This document shows positions 39,222-48,158 of a stretch of DNA of 64,000 nt, one piece after another. A program made the position numbers and the translations under genes. Within the stretch, counting starts at the first letter, position 1; every line of letters starts with the position of its first letter. The stretch is from VRUE01 sp963770315 (GTDB taxonomy: Bacteria; Actinomycetota; Thermoleophilia; Solirubrobacterales; 70-9). Location of the stretch: positions 1,426,001 to 1,490,000 of the forward strand of contig CAVYPC010000002.1 of assembly GCA_963770315.1 (NCBI GenBank). Reading direction: 5' to 3'. Below the pieces are notes generated by a model. The model made no database searches. It was not told the origin of the DNA and saw only the letters and a program-made list of their open reading frames with translations.

Positions 39222-41068
39222 TCGTCCTTGCCGCTCGATGAAGTGGAGCCCGACCGAGCGCGACCGCCCCTGCGGCCACCACGGCTACTGCGCGAGGGCG
39301 CGGATTCTAGAGCCTCGGAACCCGATGCGTCCTTCTCGCCCCCGCCGGCCCCGTTACTTCCCGCGTCGCCGAGCAGCGAGGCGACCGCGGCGGCCCGTTC
39401 GACCTGCTCGATCCGGACCATCTTGCGGGCACCCACATAGGGCCCTCCGCCGTTGACGCTGACGATGTAGGAATCGATCCTGGCGACCGCGTCGTCGGCG
39501 TTGTACATGTGCGGCTCCTCGATTGTCACCAGCACCTCCTCGCCGACCTTGAAGGGCAGCGCCCGCTCCTCGATCTCGGCCCTGCTGCCGGCCTCGATCA
39601 GTTTGAAGGTGTCGATCGCGAGCGCGTCGCCCCCCTCGAAGTGGAACTGCTTGCCGGTTTCCCCCTCGAGCTCGGCCAGGCCGCTGTCGGGCTGGATCAG
39701 CTCCGCCGCGACCTTCGGGTTGACCCGCAGCAGGAACGCCTCCTCGTCCCGGTCGGCCATCTCGCGCATCTGGCGCAGCCCCTCCAGCGCCACCGTCTCG
39801 GCGGAGAGGACGACGCCCTCGCCGTCGCAGGTCGGACAGGGGGCGGTGAGGATCTCACGCACGCCATCGGTGATGTTCTGCCGGGTCATCTCGACCAGTC
39901 CGAGCGGAGAAACCTCAACTACATAGCTCTTTGACTTATCGGCGTCGAGCGCTTTGCGCAGCGTCTTCAGCACTTTGTCGCGGTTTTTCGCCCGCGCCAT
40001 GTCGATGAAATCGATCACGATGATGCCGCCGATGTCGCGCAGCCGCAGCTGCCGGACAGCCTCGTCGGCGGCCTCGGTGTTGACTTTGGTGATCGTCTCC
40101 TCGAGGCCGCCTTTGCCGCGGCCGGTGAAGCTGCCGCTGTTGACGTCGATCACGGTCAGCGCCTCGGTGTAGTCGATGATCAGGTAGCCGCCCGAAGGCA
40201 GGTCGACGCGCCGCACCAGGGTCGACTCGATCTCCTTGTCGATCTCCCATTTCTCCAGCAGCGGCTTGCTGCCCTCGTACAGCTCGACTTTGCCGACCAG
40301 CTCCGGCGCGGTGCGCTGGAAGAAGCCGGTCACCCGTTCGAGCTGCTTGGGCGAGTCGATCACGGCTTTTTCGAAATCGCTGAGGAACACGTCGCGCAGC
40401 ACCCGCACCGGCAGGTCCGCCTCCTGGAAGACGAGGCCCAGGCCCTTGGTTTTCTCGGCGCGCCGCTCGAGCACGTCATAGAGCTTGTGCAGGTAGCCGA
40501 CCTCGCGCACGAAGTCGGACTTCTTCGCCCCATGGGCAGCGGTGCGGACGATCAGCCCACCCGGGCCCTTGTAGGTGTTGTCGACCATCTTGCGCAGCCG
40601 GTCGCGCTCGGATTCGGAGAGCCGCCGGCTGACGCCGACACCGCTCCCCTGCGGCGCGTAGACGAGGTAACGGCCGGCGATCGAGAGGTTCATCGAGAGC
40701 CGCGCGCCCTTCGACTTGAGCGGGTCCTTGACGACCTGGACGAGGATCTCCTGTCCGGATTTGATCAGCTCGCCAATCTTGCGGCCGCTGCCGCGGCCCC
40801 GCTTCGGCGCCTGCTCGCCGTTGGGCAGGACGATCTCGTCGACGTGCAGGAAGCCGTTGCGCTCGAGGCCGATGTCGACGAAGGCGGCCTCCATGCCGGG
40901 AAGGACGTTGTCGACCTTCCCTTTGTAGATGTTGCCGACGATCGACCGCCGGCCGCGGCGCTCTATGTAGAGCTCCGCCACGTTGCGTTTGCCGCCTTTG
41001 GTTTTCGACTCGAGGACGGCGACACGGGTCTCGCCGCGATCGGCGGACACCAGGATGGTTTTTTTCAT
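39218..41068 (-). CDS. rne: Ribonuclease E/G family endoribonuclease
   Basis: A 616-residue enzyme for mRNA decay and rRNA processing. The S1 domain is at about residues 40-120 (VGNIYKGKVDNVLPGMEAAF), catalytic Asp regions are LTVIDVNSGSF and IIVIDFIDMARAK, and the Zn-link CPTCDGEG lies near residue 410. A TRAM-like segment (FKVGEEVLVTIEEPHMYNAD) follows, with a Ser/Gly/Arg-rich C-terminus. The long N- and C-terminal disordered regions of mycobacterial RNase E are missing, so it is closer in size to RNase G. It overlaps rplU by four bases and follows rodA in the cell-shape cluster. Confidence 0.94.
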   Translation of the reverse strand: MKKTILVSADRGETRVAVLESKTKGGKRNVAELYIERRGRRSIVGNIYKGKVDNVLPGMEAAFVDIGLERNGFLHVDEIVLPNGEQAPKRGRGSGRKIGELIKSGQEILVQVVKDPLKSKGARLSMNLSIAGRYLVYAPQGSGVGVSRRLSESERDRLRKMVDNTYKGPGGLIVRTAAHGAKKSDFVREVGYLHKLYDVLERRAEKTKGLGLVFQEADLPVRVLRDVFLSDFEKAVIDSPKQLERVTGFFQRTAPELVGKVELYEGSKPLLEKWEIDKEIESTLVRRVDLPSGGYLIIDYTEALTVIDVNSGSFTGRGKGGLEETITKVNTEAADEAVRQLRLRDIGGIIVIDFIDMARAKNRDKVLKTLRKALDADKSKSYVVEVSPLGLVEMTRQNITDGVREILTAPCPTCDGEGVVLSAETVALEGLRQMREMADRDEEAFLLRVNPKVAAELIQPDSGLAELEGETGKQFHFEGGDALAIDTFKLIEAGSRAEIEERALPFKVGEEVLVTIEEPHMYNADDAVARIDSYIVSVNGGGPYVGARKMVRIEQVERAAAVASLLGDAGSNGAGGGEKDASGSEALESAPSRSSRGGRRGGRARSGSTSSSGKDE

Positions 41069-41122
41069 GTGTGATTCAGCTCAGTTCAGATAGGTACGCA
41101 TGGCCGGTTCCCTTTCTAGGGG

Positions 41123-42319
41123 TCACCAGGCGAACCTGCCTTTCTGGCTGAGGCGCGCTTGCATGTGGATGCTCTGAAGCACTCCCACCGCGAGGAGAGT
41201 CGCCAGAACCGACGACCCTCCATAGCTCATCAACGGCAGGGGAATCCCGGTGATCGGCATGATCCCGAGGTTCATCCCCACGTTGACGAAGACCTGGAAG
41301 AGCAACATGGCGGCGATGCCGCCGGCAACCAGGGTCCCGTACGAGTTCTTCGAGAGCGTCACGATCCGCAGCGCCCGCCAGATCAGCAGGGCGTATAGGG
41401 ATAGGACGAATGCGGCCCCCATGAATCCATAGCGCTCACCGATCACCGCGAAGATGAAGTCGGTGTGCCGCTCAGGGACAAAGTCGAGCCGCGTTTGGGT
41501 GGCCCGATCGCCTCGCCCGGTTCTCTCACCGGAGCCGATCGCGATCTTGGCCTGGTTCTGCTGGTAGCCCGCGTCGCTGGGATCCCCGCTGGGATTCGCG
41601 AAGGAGGTCAGCCTCTGCTGCTGATATTCCTTCAGAACCGGCGTCCCCACTGCGGGGGCGACCACGAGGACGAGTGCTACGAGTGCGACGAGAGCCGCGC
41701 CGATCACCGCGAAGTGCGTCCAGCGGACGCCCCCCACGTACATCACGGCGAGGGTGATGGCCCCGTACACCAGTGAGGTGCCGAGGTCCGGCTGCAGGAA
41801 AACGAGCGCAGCCGGGGCGAAGCCGAGGCAGAGGTAGCGCACCGTGCGCTGCCGTGCCGAGCCCCGCCGGGCGCCGTCGATGACGAAGCCGGCAAGCGCC
41901 AAGACGAGCAGGAGCTTGCCCAGCTCCGACGGCTGGAAGCTGAAGAAGGGAAGGTCGAAGGAGCGCCGCGAGCCGCGGGCCGCGAAGCCGAAGACGAAGA
42001 CCAGCGAGACGCTGACGCAGAGGAAGGTGTAGATCCCGACCCGCAGCTCGCGGAAGCGCGAGTAGTCGATCCGGGCGAGCACGTACATGCCGATCAGGCC
42101 GAGCGCGGCGTAAACGATCTGGCGGTCGACGTAGTAGCCGGGGTTGCCGGGGACGTCGTGCTGGGTCGCCTGGCCCAGGGTGAAGACGCTGAAGGCGACC
42201 AGGCCGAGGGCGGAGAGGCCGAGGGCGGCGTCCATGTAGGGCAGGCCGAGGCGCTCGGCGATCCCCGGTCGCAGGGCGAAGGGCTCGGGGCGGGTGCGCC
42301 GGGTGCGGGTCGCGTACAT
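41123..42319 (-). CDS. rodA: RodA peptidoglycan glycosyltransferase (SEDS family)
   Basis: A 398-residue protein with about ten membrane segments that polymerises glycan strands for cell elongation with PBP2. SEDS motifs are QPSELGKLLLVLALA, FLQPDLGTSLVYG, GSGERTGRG and GIPLPLMSYGGSSVLATLL. Its ATG overlaps the mrdA stop by one base, and the order mreBCD-mrdA-rodA marks it as RodA rather than FtsW. The N-terminal Arg-rich cytoplasmic tail is about 28 residues. Confidence 0.95.
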   Translation of the reverse strand: MYATRTRRTRPEPFALRPGIAERLGLPYMDAALGLSALGLVAFSVFTLGQATQHDVPGNPGYYVDRQIVYAALGLIGMYVLARIDYSRFRELRVGIYTFLCVSVSLVFVFGFAARGSRRSFDLPFFSFQPSELGKLLLVLALAGFVIDGARRGSARQRTVRYLCLGFAPAALVFLQPDLGTSLVYGAITLAVMYVGGVRWTHFAVIGAALVALVALVLVVAPAVGTPVLKEYQQQRLTSFANPSGDPSDAGYQQNQAKIAIGSGERTGRGDRATQTRLDFVPERHTDFIFAVIGERYGFMGAAFVLSLYALLIWRALRIVTLSKNSYGTLVAGGIAAMLLFQVFVNVGMNLGIMPITGIPLPLMSYGGSSVLATLLAVGVLQSIHMQARLSQKGRFAW

Positions 42320-44190
42320 CAGCCCGGGCTCCCGCCGTTGGGGCCGCTTTCGCCGGAGCTGTGCTTGCCGAAATACGCTTCCAGGATCTGCAGCGCGGCA
42401 GGGGCCGCCGATTCGGCCCCGAAGCCGCCTTCCTCGATCGTCACCGCCGTCACGATACGGGGATTCGGGTACGGGGCGAGGACGATGTACCAGGACTGAT
42501 CCGCGTGACCGACCCGCTGGGCGGTGCCGGTCTTGCCCGCGACCGGGATCGGGAAGCTGCCGAAGACGGCGTAGGAGGTGCCCCCCGGCGCCTGCGCGGC
42601 CTCGTGCAGGCCTTCCAGGATCGCGTCGCGGCTTTCGGCTTTGAACTTGACGTGCCGGCGCGGCTTGGGCTCGAATTCCCGCAGCACCCGGCCGGCCGCG
42701 TCGTCGACCTGGAGGCCGACGTGCGGGGTGACCACGGTGCCGCCGTTGGCCAGCGTCGAGTAGGCGATCGCCATCTGCAGCGGGTTGGTCTGCAGGTCAC
42801 CCTGCCCGGTGGCGAGCTGGATGTTGTCGCCGGCGGACCAGGGGCGTTCGGTTTCGCCTTCCTTGTAGAGCTGGTTGCGCCAGTGCTGGCTGGGCAGGAG
42901 CCCTTCGGCGGCGCCGGGCAGATCGAGACCGGTCGGCCGGCCGATCCCGAGCATGTGCCCCCAGCGCTGCAGCGCGCCGGTGTCCCACATGTCGAGGCCG
43001 AGCGTGTAGAAGAAGACGTCGGAGGAGACCTGCAGGGCGGGCACCAGGGTCAGGGATCCGTAGGAAGCGCCGCCGGCGTTCTGGAAGCTCTGCCCGCCGA
43101 CCGTCAGCGAGCCGCCGTCGCTGATGACCGTCTGCGGCGTGAACACGCCGCTTTCCAAACCCGCCAAAGCGGTGATGAGCTTGAAGGTCGAGCCGGTCGG
43201 ATAGAGGCCGGCGATCGCACGGTCGGTGAGCGGCGCGGCGACCGGGTCGCGGTAGAGGGCGTTGACCTGGGCCTGGGTCAGCGGGTGCGTGAAGACCGAG
43301 GGTTCAAAGCTCGGGAAGGAACCGAGGCCGAGGATTTCGCCGGTGTGCACGTCCATCGTCACGAAGCCGCCCGGCAGGCCGCGTGCGGCGAGCGCCGCTT
43401 CGCCCGCCCCCTGCACGTCGGAGTCGATCGAGAGCTTCAGGTTGTCGCCCGGAACCGGCGGCTGCGAGAGGAGCTGCCCGTTGCGCGTCGGCTGCCCGAA
43501 GGCGTCCACCTGGATCCGGGTCAGCCCCGGCCGGCCGCGCAGAAAGGAGTCGTAGGTGTCCTCGACTCCGTCCTGGCCGACCTCGTCGCCGGGCTGGAGG
43601 CCGCGATAGCGGCGTTCCTTCAGCTGTTCTTCGGAGACCTCGCCGACGTTGCCGAGGATGTGGGCGGCGAGCGTCCCGTGCGGGTAGCGGCGCACGAAGA
43701 CGCGCTGGACCGTCACCCCCGGGAAGCGGTCCTGGTTCTCCTGCAGGTAGAAGACGAGGTAGCTGCCGACGTCGCGGCGCAGGGTCACCGGCGCGCTCGG
43801 CGCCAGCTTCAGCTGTTCGTGCATCGTCTTGCGCAGATGGGGCAGGGAGCCGTGGGTCAGCTTGGCGAGCTGAGCCAGCTCGGCCCGGCGCTGCCGCGGT
43901 TCCCCGGGCAGCTTGTTGGGATTGACCTGGAGGGCGAGGCTGACGCGGTTGGCGACGATGATCTTGCCGTTGCGGTCGAGGATCTCTCCGCGCGGCGCGC
44001 TGACCCGGAACTCGCGGGTGCGGTTGTTCTTCGCTTCGGCAAGGTACTTGTCGCCGTTCAGCACCTGCAGGAACCAGAGCCGGAAGAAGAGCACGGCAAA
44101 GAGCGCCAGTGCGACACCGCCGAAGATCGCGATGCGCAGGGCCAGCCGGTTGCTCATCTGCGGGCCGAGCTCGTCGCCGCGCCGGTACAT
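42319..44190 (-). CDS. mrdA: Penicillin-binding protein 2 (elongation transpeptidase)
   Basis: A 623-residue class B PBP that crosslinks peptidoglycan together with RodA. It has one N-terminal membrane helix (residues about 20-42), then the dimerisation/pedestal domain (VSAPRGEILDRNGKIIVANR). The transpeptidase domain has STFK (residue about 333, in YPTGSTFKLI), SSD (VSSDVFFYTLG) and KTGT (VAGKTGTAQR). ATG 44188-44190 overlaps the mreD stop by one base, and the rodA start overlaps its stop likewise, so translation is tightly coupled. Confidence 0.95.
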   Translation of the reverse strand: MYRRGDELGPQMSNRLALRIAIFGGVALALFAVLFFRLWFLQVLNGDKYLAEAKNNRTREFRVSAPRGEILDRNGKIIVANRVSLALQVNPNKLPGEPRQRRAELAQLAKLTHGSLPHLRKTMHEQLKLAPSAPVTLRRDVGSYLVFYLQENQDRFPGVTVQRVFVRRYPHGTLAAHILGNVGEVSEEQLKERRYRGLQPGDEVGQDGVEDTYDSFLRGRPGLTRIQVDAFGQPTRNGQLLSQPPVPGDNLKLSIDSDVQGAGEAALAARGLPGGFVTMDVHTGEILGLGSFPSFEPSVFTHPLTQAQVNALYRDPVAAPLTDRAIAGLYPTGSTFKLITALAGLESGVFTPQTVISDGGSLTVGGQSFQNAGGASYGSLTLVPALQVSSDVFFYTLGLDMWDTGALQRWGHMLGIGRPTGLDLPGAAEGLLPSQHWRNQLYKEGETERPWSAGDNIQLATGQGDLQTNPLQMAIAYSTLANGGTVVTPHVGLQVDDAAGRVLREFEPKPRRHVKFKAESRDAILEGLHEAAQAPGGTSYAVFGSFPIPVAGKTGTAQRVGHADQSWYIVLAPYPNPRIVTAVTIEEGGFGAESAAPAALQILEAYFGKHSSGESGPNGGSPG

Positions 44191-44741
44191 CAGGTCCTCC
44201 CCAGGACGGTCGGCTGGCGCTGACGCGTCACCTTCGGGTCCTCGACCAGGGCCGGGCGCAGCAGCCGCCGCAGGCCGAAGTAGATCGGCCAGGCGAGGAA
44301 GAAGGCGTAGATGCTCTTCAGCAGCATGTCGCGGACGATCAGCGAGCTGACCGGGGCATCGACGCCGAGCATCACCTGCAGGGCGGCGAAGCCCAGCTCG
44401 GCGAGCAGCGTCAGGCCCATGCAGAGCAGCGGCGGCACCAGTGAGCTGTGGATGTCGAAGCGCTCGCGGAAGAGGCCGGCGAGGTAGCCGACCCCGAGCA
44501 GGACCAGCGAGGAGCCGCCGAGCGGGGCGACGAGCAGGCAATCGACCAGGAAGCCGATCCAGAACCCGGCCACGGCGCCGGTCATGCTGCCGCCGAGCAA
44601 GCCGAGCGAGACGACGACCGCGGGCAGCACGTCGGCGCTGGTATGGATCAGCTCGACCCGTGAGAAGAAGGAGAGCTGCAGCAGCACGGCCAGGATCGCG
44701 ATCGCGGCGAGGCGGGCGAATATCCTCGGCGTGACGATCAT
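44190..44741 (-). CDS. mreD: Rod shape-determining protein MreD
   Basis: A 183-residue membrane protein with about five to six hydrophobic segments (IAILAVLLQLSFFSRVELIH, GVGYLAGLFRERFDIHSSLV), typical in size and hydropathy for MreD, which bridges MreC to the elongation machinery. It overlaps mreC by four bases upstream and mrdA by one base downstream. Sequence conservation in this family is low, so the context carries much of the call. Confidence 0.9.
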   Translation of the reverse strand: MIVTPRIFARLAAIAILAVLLQLSFFSRVELIHTSADVLPAVVVSLGLLGGSMTGAVAGFWIGFLVDCLLVAPLGGSSLVLLGVGYLAGLFRERFDIHSSLVPPLLCMGLTLLAELGFAALQVMLGVDAPVSSLIVRDMLLKSIYAFFLAWPIYFGLRRLLRPALVEDPKVTRQRQPTVLGRT

Positions 44742-45589
44742 CCCCGCGACCCGCCGGTCAGCACCTGCACCAGGTCGAGGTTGGCGATGTCGGCGTAGGG
44801 GCGGAGGTGAACCTGCTGGCTGGCCTCCTGCTCGACGATCGGGGCGCTCGTCACTTCGCCGATCGGCAGTCCGGGCGGGAAGAGCGAGGCGAGACCCTCG
44901 GCTCGCCAGCCCGAGGTGACCACCGCCTGCCCGCCATGCACGTTCTTGGTCGAGTCGATGAAGTCGAGGATCAGGTCTTCGGGGTTACCGACTTCGGGCC
45001 TGATCACGCCCTGCACCCCGCTGGGTACCACCTTCGCCGAGACGGCGCTGGCGTGGTCGGTTATCAACGTCACCTGGGCCGAACCCCCCTGGGTCGAGGC
45101 GACCAGCCCGACCAGCCCGTCGCCGCTGATCACCGGATCGTCGACCCGGACCCCGTCGCCGCTGCCGACGTCGACCGTCACGGTCGAGCTCCAGACGGTG
45201 GGCGAGCGGGCGATCACGCGACCGGTCACCGGCTGGTAAGCCGATTCGGCTAGCGCCGGGCCCCGGTCCAGCGCGACCAGCTTGCGCAACTGGGAATTTT
45301 CCTGCAGCGCCTCCTGGCCGGCGACGGCCTGGCGGCGCACCGTCACCAGCTCGCTCTCGAGGCGGCTGTTTTCGCCCCGTGCGTCGAAGGTCTTGTCGAA
45401 CCAGTCGACCAGGTCGCGGGCCGGCTTGAGGGCGCGGTCGGCGACGGTCTGAAGAGGGCTGAAGATCGTGCTGACGCCCCGCTGCAGACCACCCGAGCTA
45501 TGCCCGTAGGTGATCGTCAGCAACAGGAAGGAGCCGATGATCAGGAGCGTTAGGACCGCTCTACGGCGGCGTACTTGCTTGCGGTACAC
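44738..45589 (-). CDS. mreC: Rod shape-determining protein MreC
   Basis: A 283-residue protein with a basic N-terminus (MYRKQVRRRRAVLTLL), one membrane helix, a coiled coil at about residues 75-105, and a periplasm-side double beta-barrel (GRVIARSPTVWSSTVTVDVG, GVQGVIRPEVGN). It organises PBP2 and MreB. It overlaps mreD by four bases. The start follows mreB by 38 bases. Confidence 0.94.
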   Translation of the reverse strand: MYRKQVRRRRAVLTLLIIGSFLLLTITYGHSSGGLQRGVSTIFSPLQTVADRALKPARDLVDWFDKTFDARGENSRLESELVTVRRQAVAGQEALQENSQLRKLVALDRGPALAESAYQPVTGRVIARSPTVWSSTVTVDVGSGDGVRVDDPVISGDGLVGLVASTQGGSAQVTLITDHASAVSAKVVPSGVQGVIRPEVGNPEDLILDFIDSTKNVHGGQAVVTSGWRAEGLASLFPPGLPIGEVTSAPIVEQEASQQVHLRPYADIANLDLVQVLTGGSRG

Positions 45590-45627
45590 GAGAGAAACCT
45601 AAGTTTGGCGCTTTGTATGAACGGCGT

Positions 45628-46676
45628 CTAAGAAACACGCGCCGTTCCCGAGTTCATCTTGCTGGCGCGGTGGATGGTCTCGAACTCCTCCAGCGATATG
45701 CCGGAGCCGACCGCCACGCACGTCAATGGCGACTCTGCCAGTTGACACGGCATCTGGCACTCGTCGCGGAGGCGCTGTTCGAGTCCTTGCAGGAGCGCGC
45801 CTCCACCGGCAAGGGTAATACCACGGTCCATTATGTCCCCCGCCAGCTCGGGCGGAGTGCGGTCGAGCGTGTCCTTGACCGCGTCGACGATGTGGCTGAT
45901 CGTTTCGTCGAGGGCCTCGCGCACCTCGGCCGAGCCGAGCATGATCGTCTTCGGCAGGCCGGAGACGAGGTCGCGGCCGCGGATCTCGACCTCGACCTCC
46001 TCGGACAGCGGCGAGGCCGAACCCGCCTCCAGCTTGACCTCCTCCGCGGTCTGGGTGCCGATTGCGAGTTTGTAACGCTGTTTGCAGTGGTGGACGATCG
46101 CCTCGTCGAGCTCGTCCCCCCCACCCTGATCGATTGCGAGACGACGATCCCACCGAGCGAGATCACCGCCACCTCGGTGGTGCCGCCGCCGACGTCGACG
46201 ATCAGCGAGCCGGTCGGCTCGGCCACCGGCAGGCCGGCGCCGATCGCCGCCGCCATCGGCTCCTCGATCAGGTAGGCCTTGCGGGCGCCGGCCGAGAGGC
46301 AGGCCTCCTCGACCGCGCGCTTCTCGACCCCGGTTACGCCGGAAGGGACGCAGACGACGACCCGTGGGTGGGCGAAGCGGTTGGAGTGAACCTGTTTGAT
46401 GAAATGGCGCAGCATCTGTTCGGTGACGTCGAAGTCGGCGATCACGCCGTCCTTGAGCGGCCGGATCGCGGTGATGCTCCCCGGCGTCCGCCCCAGCATC
46501 CGCTTCGCCTCGACGCCGACCGCGTGGACCTGGCCGCTGCGCGAGTCGATCGCCACCACCGAAGGCTCCGAGAGCACGATGCCGCGACCGCGCACGTACA
46601 CCAGCGTGTTGGCGGTGCCAAGGTCGACCGCCATGTCGCGGCCGCCGAGTCCAGTCAGGTAGCTGAATATGCCCAT
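45628..46676 (-). pseudogene. mreB: Rod shape-determining actin MreB, interrupted by an apparent frameshift
   Basis: MreB polymerises beneath the membrane and directs wall elongation. From MGIFSYLTGLGGRDMAVDLG to SQSIRVGG the sequence is normal (DLGTANTLVYVRG, IEEPMAAAIGAGLP, DVGGGTTEVAVISLGG). Right after, at the seven-base G run (46116-46122 on this strand as C), the frame shifts; the correct continuation DELDEAIVHHCKQRYKLAIG to the end (ISLEEFETIHRASK) is in another frame, ending at 45628. One extra G would restore a full-length 349-residue protein. With intact mreC, mreD, mrdA and rodA downstream, a homopolymer sequencing error is the likeliest cause; true loss or slippage are alternatives. 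Confidence 0.9.
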
Positions 46677-46740
46677 GTATGAGTTTGGCGGAAACTGCGG
46701 CGCAATCATCCCAGATGCAACCCGTGGGTGGGACTTAACT

Positions 46741-46779
46741 AGTTTCTAATAGACACGTCACTGTTTAGAAACTTATAAT
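46741..46779. promoter_or_regulatory. Divergent promoter region with inverted repeat (mreB / HD-GYP)
   Basis: AGTTTCTAA (46741-46749) and its complement TTAGAAACT (46765-46773) are separated by 15 bases, directly followed by a perfect TATAAT (46774-46779) reading toward the HD-GYP gene. On the other strand, TATAAG and TATTAG could serve mreB. The whole segment is strongly AT-rich for this genome. It looks like an operator placed between divergent promoters. Confidence 0.6.
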
Positions 46780-46787
46780 CAGTAACG

Positions 46788-47492
46788 TTGGATCAAACGA
46801 TCCCCTTACGACCGAGGAGGGACTCGGCCGGGGCGCCCAGCGCGGCCAGCCGGAAGAAGATGCTGGACGAGATCGCCGGGAAACCGGGCGAGGAGGAGTC
46901 GATCCCAGTCGCGCAAGAGACGGCCGAACGGCTCGCCGGAGCGATCGAGATGCACGACCCCGAGATCGATCGTCATCTGGCCTGGGTGGCCTCCACCGCC
47001 GCCCTGCTCGGCGCCGGGCTGGGCTTCGATGCCGGCTGGGTGGCGCTGCTGCGCGCCGCGGCGCCGATGCACGACGTCGGCAAGGTCGCGATCCCGATCG
47101 GGGTGCTGCACAAGGGAGGGCCGCTGACGCCGAGCGAGCGCGCGAGAGTCGAGTCCCACACGACGGTGGGCTACGGGATCCTCGCCGGCTCCGCGAGCGA
47201 GTTGCTGCAGATGGCCGCGACGATCGCCCTCACCCACCACGAGTGGTTCGACGGCAGCGGCTATCCGCACGGGTTGCGCGCCGCGGAGATACCGATCGAG
47301 GGCAGGATCGTCGCCGTAGCCGATGTCTTCGACGCGCTGCTGAGCGATCGCCCCGACCGGCCAGCGCTGACGAGCGAGCGGGCAACCGACCTGATCGTCG
47401 GCGAGAGCGGCTCCCATTTCGATCCCGAGGTGGTCGCGGCGCTGATCGCCAACCTCGACCGGGCGCTGGACCTACGCGGCGGAGCCGCATAG
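46788..47492 (+). CDS. HD-GYP-like phosphohydrolase domain protein
   Basis: 234 residues. The HD motif is in MHDVGKVAIPIGVLHKGG (residue about 95), followed by RVESHTTVGYGILAGS and HHEWFDGSGYPHGL, the GYP-type signature of cyclic-di-GMP phosphodiesterases. No receiver or membrane domain is attached; the first about 45 residues are polar. TTG 46788 lies nine bases after TATAAT and would make a nearly leaderless message; ATG 46860, with GGAAG before it, is an alternative start. Divergent from mreB; the last 21 bases overlap maf tail to tail. Confidence 0.85.
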   Translation: MDQTIPLRPRRDSAGAPSAASRKKMLDEIAGKPGEEESIPVAQETAERLAGAIEMHDPEIDRHLAWVASTAALLGAGLGFDAGWVALLRAAAPMHDVGKVAIPIGVLHKGGPLTPSERARVESHTTVGYGILAGSASELLQMAATIALTHHEWFDGSGYPHGLRAAEIPIEGRIVAVADVFDALLSDRPDRPALTSERATDLIVGESGSHFDPEVVAALIANLDRALDLRGGAA

Positions 47493-48026
47493 GAGCCGCG
47501 GCGCCAGGTCGGCGAGCAGGCCGACCGGCAGGCCGACGACATTGGAGACGCTGCCCTCGATTCGCTCGACCAGGGTCGATCCGAGGGTCTGGATCGCGTA
47601 CCCGCCCGAGCGACCCCGCCACTCGCCAAAGCGCACGTAGCGCTCCTTGGCAGCCTCGTCCAGCGTCTTGAAGACCACCGCGGTCCGCTCCAACCCGCTG
47701 CGCTCCTCGCCGCCGTCGAGCACCACCAGCCCGCTCATCACCACGTGCTCTCGCCCCGACATGCGGTCGAGGTACGCACGGGCCTCGACCGCGTCAGCGG
47801 GCTTGCCAAGCGCCTTGCCGTCGAGGACGACATCGGTGTCACAAGCGATCACCAGCCCATCTCGCTCGACGGCTCGAGCCTTCATGCGGGCGTTCTCGAC
47901 CACCTCAAGCTCAGGGTCCCCACCAGTCAGCTCCTCGACCCCGGGCACCACGACCTCGAACTCAACACCAAGCTTGCGAAGAATCTCGCTTCTCTGCGGC
48001 GACCCGGACGCCAGCGTGACTTTCAT
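47472..48026 (-). CDS. maf: Maf family nucleotide pyrophosphatase
   Basis: A 184-residue house-cleaning NTP pyrophosphatase acting on modified or non-canonical nucleotides (dTTP/UTP-type). Motifs: MKVTLASGSPQRSEILRKLG, ACDTDVVLDGKALGKP and SGGYAIQTLGS. The frame extends 27 codons upstream, but that stretch overlaps the hairpin element, and the ATG at 48024-48026 gives the family N-terminus. It lies between ndk and the convergent HD-GYP gene. Confidence 0.93.
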   Translation of the reverse strand: MKVTLASGSPQRSEILRKLGVEFEVVVPGVEELTGGDPELEVVENARMKARAVERDGLVIACDTDVVLDGKALGKPADAVEARAYLDRMSGREHVVMSGLVVLDGGEERSGLERTAVVFKTLDEAAKERYVRFGEWRGRSGGYAIQTLGSTLVERIEGSVSNVVGLPVGLLADLAPRLLCGSAA

Positions 48027-48039
48027 GCGCTTCGTGCTT

Positions 48040-48158
48040 CGACCGGGATGCGGGCAGGGGGTGGAGCGTCTTGTACTTTTTCCGCGGAGTGGCTCGCGGA
48101 CAGCCACCCGCTGTCTTCGGAAAAAGTTAAGCGGAACCCCCTGCCCGCATCCCGGTCG
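48040..48158. repeat. Nested intergenic inverted repeat downstream of ndk
   Basis: The outer arms at 48040-48062 and 48136-48158 are perfect 23-base complements (CGACCGGGATGCGGGCAGGG...). Inside, ACTTTTTCCG/CGGAAAAAGT (48075-48084, 48118-48127) pair over 10 bases, and GTGGCT/AGCCAC (48089-48094, 48102-48107) form the innermost hairpin. The right arm touches the ndk stop codon. The T5/A5 tracts could support termination on either strand. The core is unrelated to the rpmA/clpX element. Confidence 0.85.
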
